Shown here one piece after another: positions 6,191-7,250 of a stretch of DNA of 7,250 bases. The notes beneath the pieces were generated by a model. It had not been told where the DNA came from. It saw only the letters and a list, made by a program, of their open reading frames with translations, and ran no database searches. Origin of the DNA: Candidatus Glassiibacteriota bacterium (lineage in GTDB: Bacteria; Gemmatimonadota; Glassbacteria; GWA2-58-10); assembly GCA_016934095.1 (NCBI GenBank), contig JAFGTO010000116.1, positions 1 through 7,250 of the forward strand, read 5' to 3'. The position numbers were made by a program, and so were the translations under genes. Numbering within the stretch: the first letter of the stretch is position 1; each line of letters begins with the position of its first letter.

Positions 6191-6262
6191 CAATGCAAGT
6201 CAGCATAAACAAATTTGCAACTCTATTTACATGTGGTATACTTTTACCAGGAGACATCAGCC

Positions 6263-6601
6263 ATGAGTAACCTCCAGGTTATCAACGATTCCAACTTCGC
6301 CGCAGAGGTTGAAAACTCGAGCCAGCCGGTTATGGTGGACTTTTACGCCGACTGGTGCGCCCCGTGCATTATCCTGGGCCCGGTGGTCGAACAGCTTGCC
6401 CGGGACTACAGCGGCAGGGCGAAAGTGGTCAAGTTCGATGTGGACCAGAACGAGCAGGTTCCGATGAAGCTCGGCATCCGGGGCATCCCCACGGCAGCGT
6501 TCTACAAGGACGGTAAGCTGGTGGACCTGGTGGTGGGCCTGGTACCCAAAGAGGAGCTCAGCCGCAGGCTGGACAGCCTGCTGAGTCAGCAGGACCATTG
6601 A
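6263..6601 (+). CDS. Thioredoxin, CAPC active site
   Basis: This 112-residue single-domain thioredoxin is a cytoplasmic dithiol-disulfide oxidoreductase, since no signal peptide is visible. The active site is WCAPC (31-35), with Ala replacing the Gly of the classic WCGPC. Buried Asp26 (VDFYADWC) and cis-Pro76 (GIPT) are in their expected places, and the length is close to E. coli TrxA (about 109). Residue 36 is Ile where E. coli has Lys. The start at 6263 is preferred to 6215 because AGGAG (6248-6252) precedes it properly and the protein then begins as thioredoxins usually do. It is the first gene of the run behind the sigma-54 promoter, followed 87 bases later by the DUF2892 gene. The context suggests a dedicated thioredoxin for this operon, not the housekeeping one. 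Confidence 0.93.
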   Translation: MSNLQVINDSNFAAEVENSSQPVMVDFYADWCAPCIILGPVVEQLARDYSGRAKVVKFDVDQNEQVPMKLGIRGIPTAAFYKDGKLVDLVVGLVPKEELSRRLDSLLSQQDH

Positions 6602-6626
6602 GAGATTATTTCACTTTATTGAAGAC

Positions 6627-6650
6627 TCCCCGTGAGCCAAGCTGCGGGGA
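6627..6650 (+). repeat. Intercistronic hairpin between the thioredoxin and DUF2892 genes
   Basis: TCCCCG and CGGGGA form a perfect 6-bp stem around a 12-base loop, 25 bases past the thioredoxin stop. No U-run follows. It might tune expression of thioredoxin relative to the downstream genes; stability is modest. Confidence 0.35.
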
Positions 6651-6688
6651 ATGCACTCGCCAGGCAATTCAGGAAGCAGAGGTTCAAA

Positions 6689-6886
6689 ATGAATATGGAG
6701 CACATTATCCGGGCCGTTGCCGGAACGTTCGTGATGGGCTCGGTGGCCCTGGGCCACTGGCACAGCCCTTACTGGTACCTGTTCACCGCCTTTGTGGGCG
6801 CAAACCTATTCCAGTCGGCCTTTACCAGGTGGTGCCTGATGGAGGAGATCCTGGCCAAGCTGGGAGTTGCCCGGAAAGCCGGATGA
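6689..6886 (+). CDS. Small DUF2892 (YgaP-type) inner-membrane protein
   Basis: The 65-residue protein matches the DUF2892/YgaP transmembrane family. A short N-terminal amphipathic start leads to two hydrophobic helices (about 7-22 and 28-45), with the signature FVGANLFQSAFTRWCLMEEI at 35-54 followed by LAKLGV. In E. coli YgaP this domain is fused to a rhodanese, linking the family to sulfur and thiol chemistry; here it stands alone. Cys49 lies at the position of the conserved family cysteine (FCPME-type), but the following Pro is Leu. The ATG at 6689 has GAGG six bases before it; a GTG at 6632 would add 19 polar residues and is less likely. The next gene, 43 bases on, encodes a TolC-family protein. 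I recall DUF2892 genes lying beside RND efflux genes in other bacteria, but the function in that setting is not known to me. Confidence 0.85.
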   Translation: MNMEHIIRAVAGTFVMGSVALGHWHSPYWYLFTAFVGANLFQSAFTRWCLMEEILAKLGVARKAG

Positions 6887-6929
6887 TTTCAGTATCTTCC
6901 CCGGGAATCTTCAACTGACGGGAGGTGTG

Positions 6930-7250
6930 ATGAGAGATACCTTTACACACGGTCTGCTGCGGCCGGGACTGTTAATCACTGCAAGCCTGCTGGTGGTGCT
7001 GACTGCTTTTTCGCCCGGGCGCCTGGGAGCTTTCCCGGACACGCTGGAAGTTACCCTGGGCGAAGTGATCGGCCACGCCCTGAAAGCCAGCCCGCGGATC
7101 CTGGCGGCAGAGAGCGGAGTCGACCAGGCGCAGGGCATGAAGACCGCCAGCCTGGCCGGGAACCTGCCGCACCTCAGTGTTTCCGAGGTATTCAACCGCG
7201 GCAACGACCCGGTTTTCGCTTTCGGCAGCAAGCTCCGCCAGGCAAGGTTC
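6930..7250 (+). CDS. TolC-family outer-membrane efflux protein, N-terminal part (cut by window edge)
   Basis: The frame is open from ATG 6930 through the last base, giving 107 codons with no stop. A good SD (GGAGG, 6921-6925) lies four bases before the ATG. Residues 1-34 look like a signal peptide: a charged start, a hydrophobic core around 14-27 and a possible cleavage after LGA (32-34). The mature start (TLEVTLGEVIGHALKASPRI, 38-57) is the usual TolC-family opening helix, and NDPVFAFGSKLRQARF (92-107) is a characteristic family stretch. Such proteins form the trimeric outer-membrane exit duct of tripartite RND, ABC or MFS pumps, which implies an outer membrane. Adaptor and pump genes are expected just past the right edge but are not visible. 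About three quarters of the protein is missing, since full-length members are usually 400-480 residues. Confidence 0.9.
   Translation, partial: MRDTFTHGLLRPGLLITASLLVVLTAFSPGRLGAFPDTLEVTLGEVIGHALKASPRILAAESGVDQAQGMKTASLAGNLPHLSVSEVFNRGNDPVFAFGSKLRQARF

Noticed and set aside
6214..6242. Sigma-70-like extended -10 (TGGTATACT, 6234-6242) with a TTTGCA -35 candidate upstream of the thioredoxin gene
   Set aside because: The implied start near 6249 falls inside the SD sequence and would leave almost no leader. The sigma-54 site upstream is a better fit. It could still act as a weak basal promoter.
6598..6918. 106-codon plus-strand open frame beginning at the end of the thioredoxin gene
   Set aside because: It is out of frame with the DUF2892 gene that it covers and its translation shows no known domain. 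The DUF2892 frame has an SD and a clear family signature.
6911..7231. 106-codon minus-strand open frame at the right end
   Set aside because: It overlaps the plus-strand TolC-family start, which has a good SD, a signal peptide and a family motif. The minus-strand translation shows nothing recognisable.

Overview
The window is GC-rich and appears to come from a Gram-negative bacterium. A TolC-family outer-membrane protein begins at the right edge, and a sigma-54 (RpoN) activator sits beside a good -24/-12 promoter. Gene density is high and most genes have Shine-Dalgarno (SD) sequences. The lineage cannot be fixed from this sequence; a deltaproteobacterial or FCB-type metagenomic lineage would fit. 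I see no tRNA, rRNA, CRISPR array, insertion sequence or phage gene.

Left half, minus strand (about 4460 down to 100). Four genes run in one direction with gaps of 63-73 bases, which suggests one transcription unit. In order they encode a stand-alone two-CBS-domain protein (3918-4367), a membrane-anchored transglutaminase-like protein (2499-3854), a zinc-ribbon SAM-dependent methyltransferase (1499-2428) and a polytopic GT39/ArnT-type glycosyltransferase (100-1425). A near-consensus sigma-70 promoter with a 12-bp perfect palindrome at its predicted start site precedes the CBS gene. Two of the three gaps hold GC-rich hairpins built on CCCGGG. The last three genes suggest envelope or exported-polymer modification, but the substrate is unknown. 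A gene may begin on the minus strand at the extreme left edge.

Right half, plus strand (4589 to the end). A PAS/AAA+/Fis sigma-54 activator (4589-6019) is transcribed divergently from the CBS gene. After it comes a 243-base AT-rich region with a duplicated TTAA-containing element, a pyrimidine-rich tract and a sigma-54 promoter (TGGCAC-N5-TTGT). Next is a three-gene run: thioredoxin (6263-6601), a 65-residue DUF2892/YgaP-type membrane protein (6689-6886) and the start of a TolC-family efflux protein (6930, cut by the window edge).

The main hypothesis is a self-contained regulatory circuit. A PAS sensor activates, through sigma-54, an operon that joins thiol-redox functions to an efflux pump whose remaining parts would lie to the right. 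The parts are seen directly in the sequence; the wiring is inferred.
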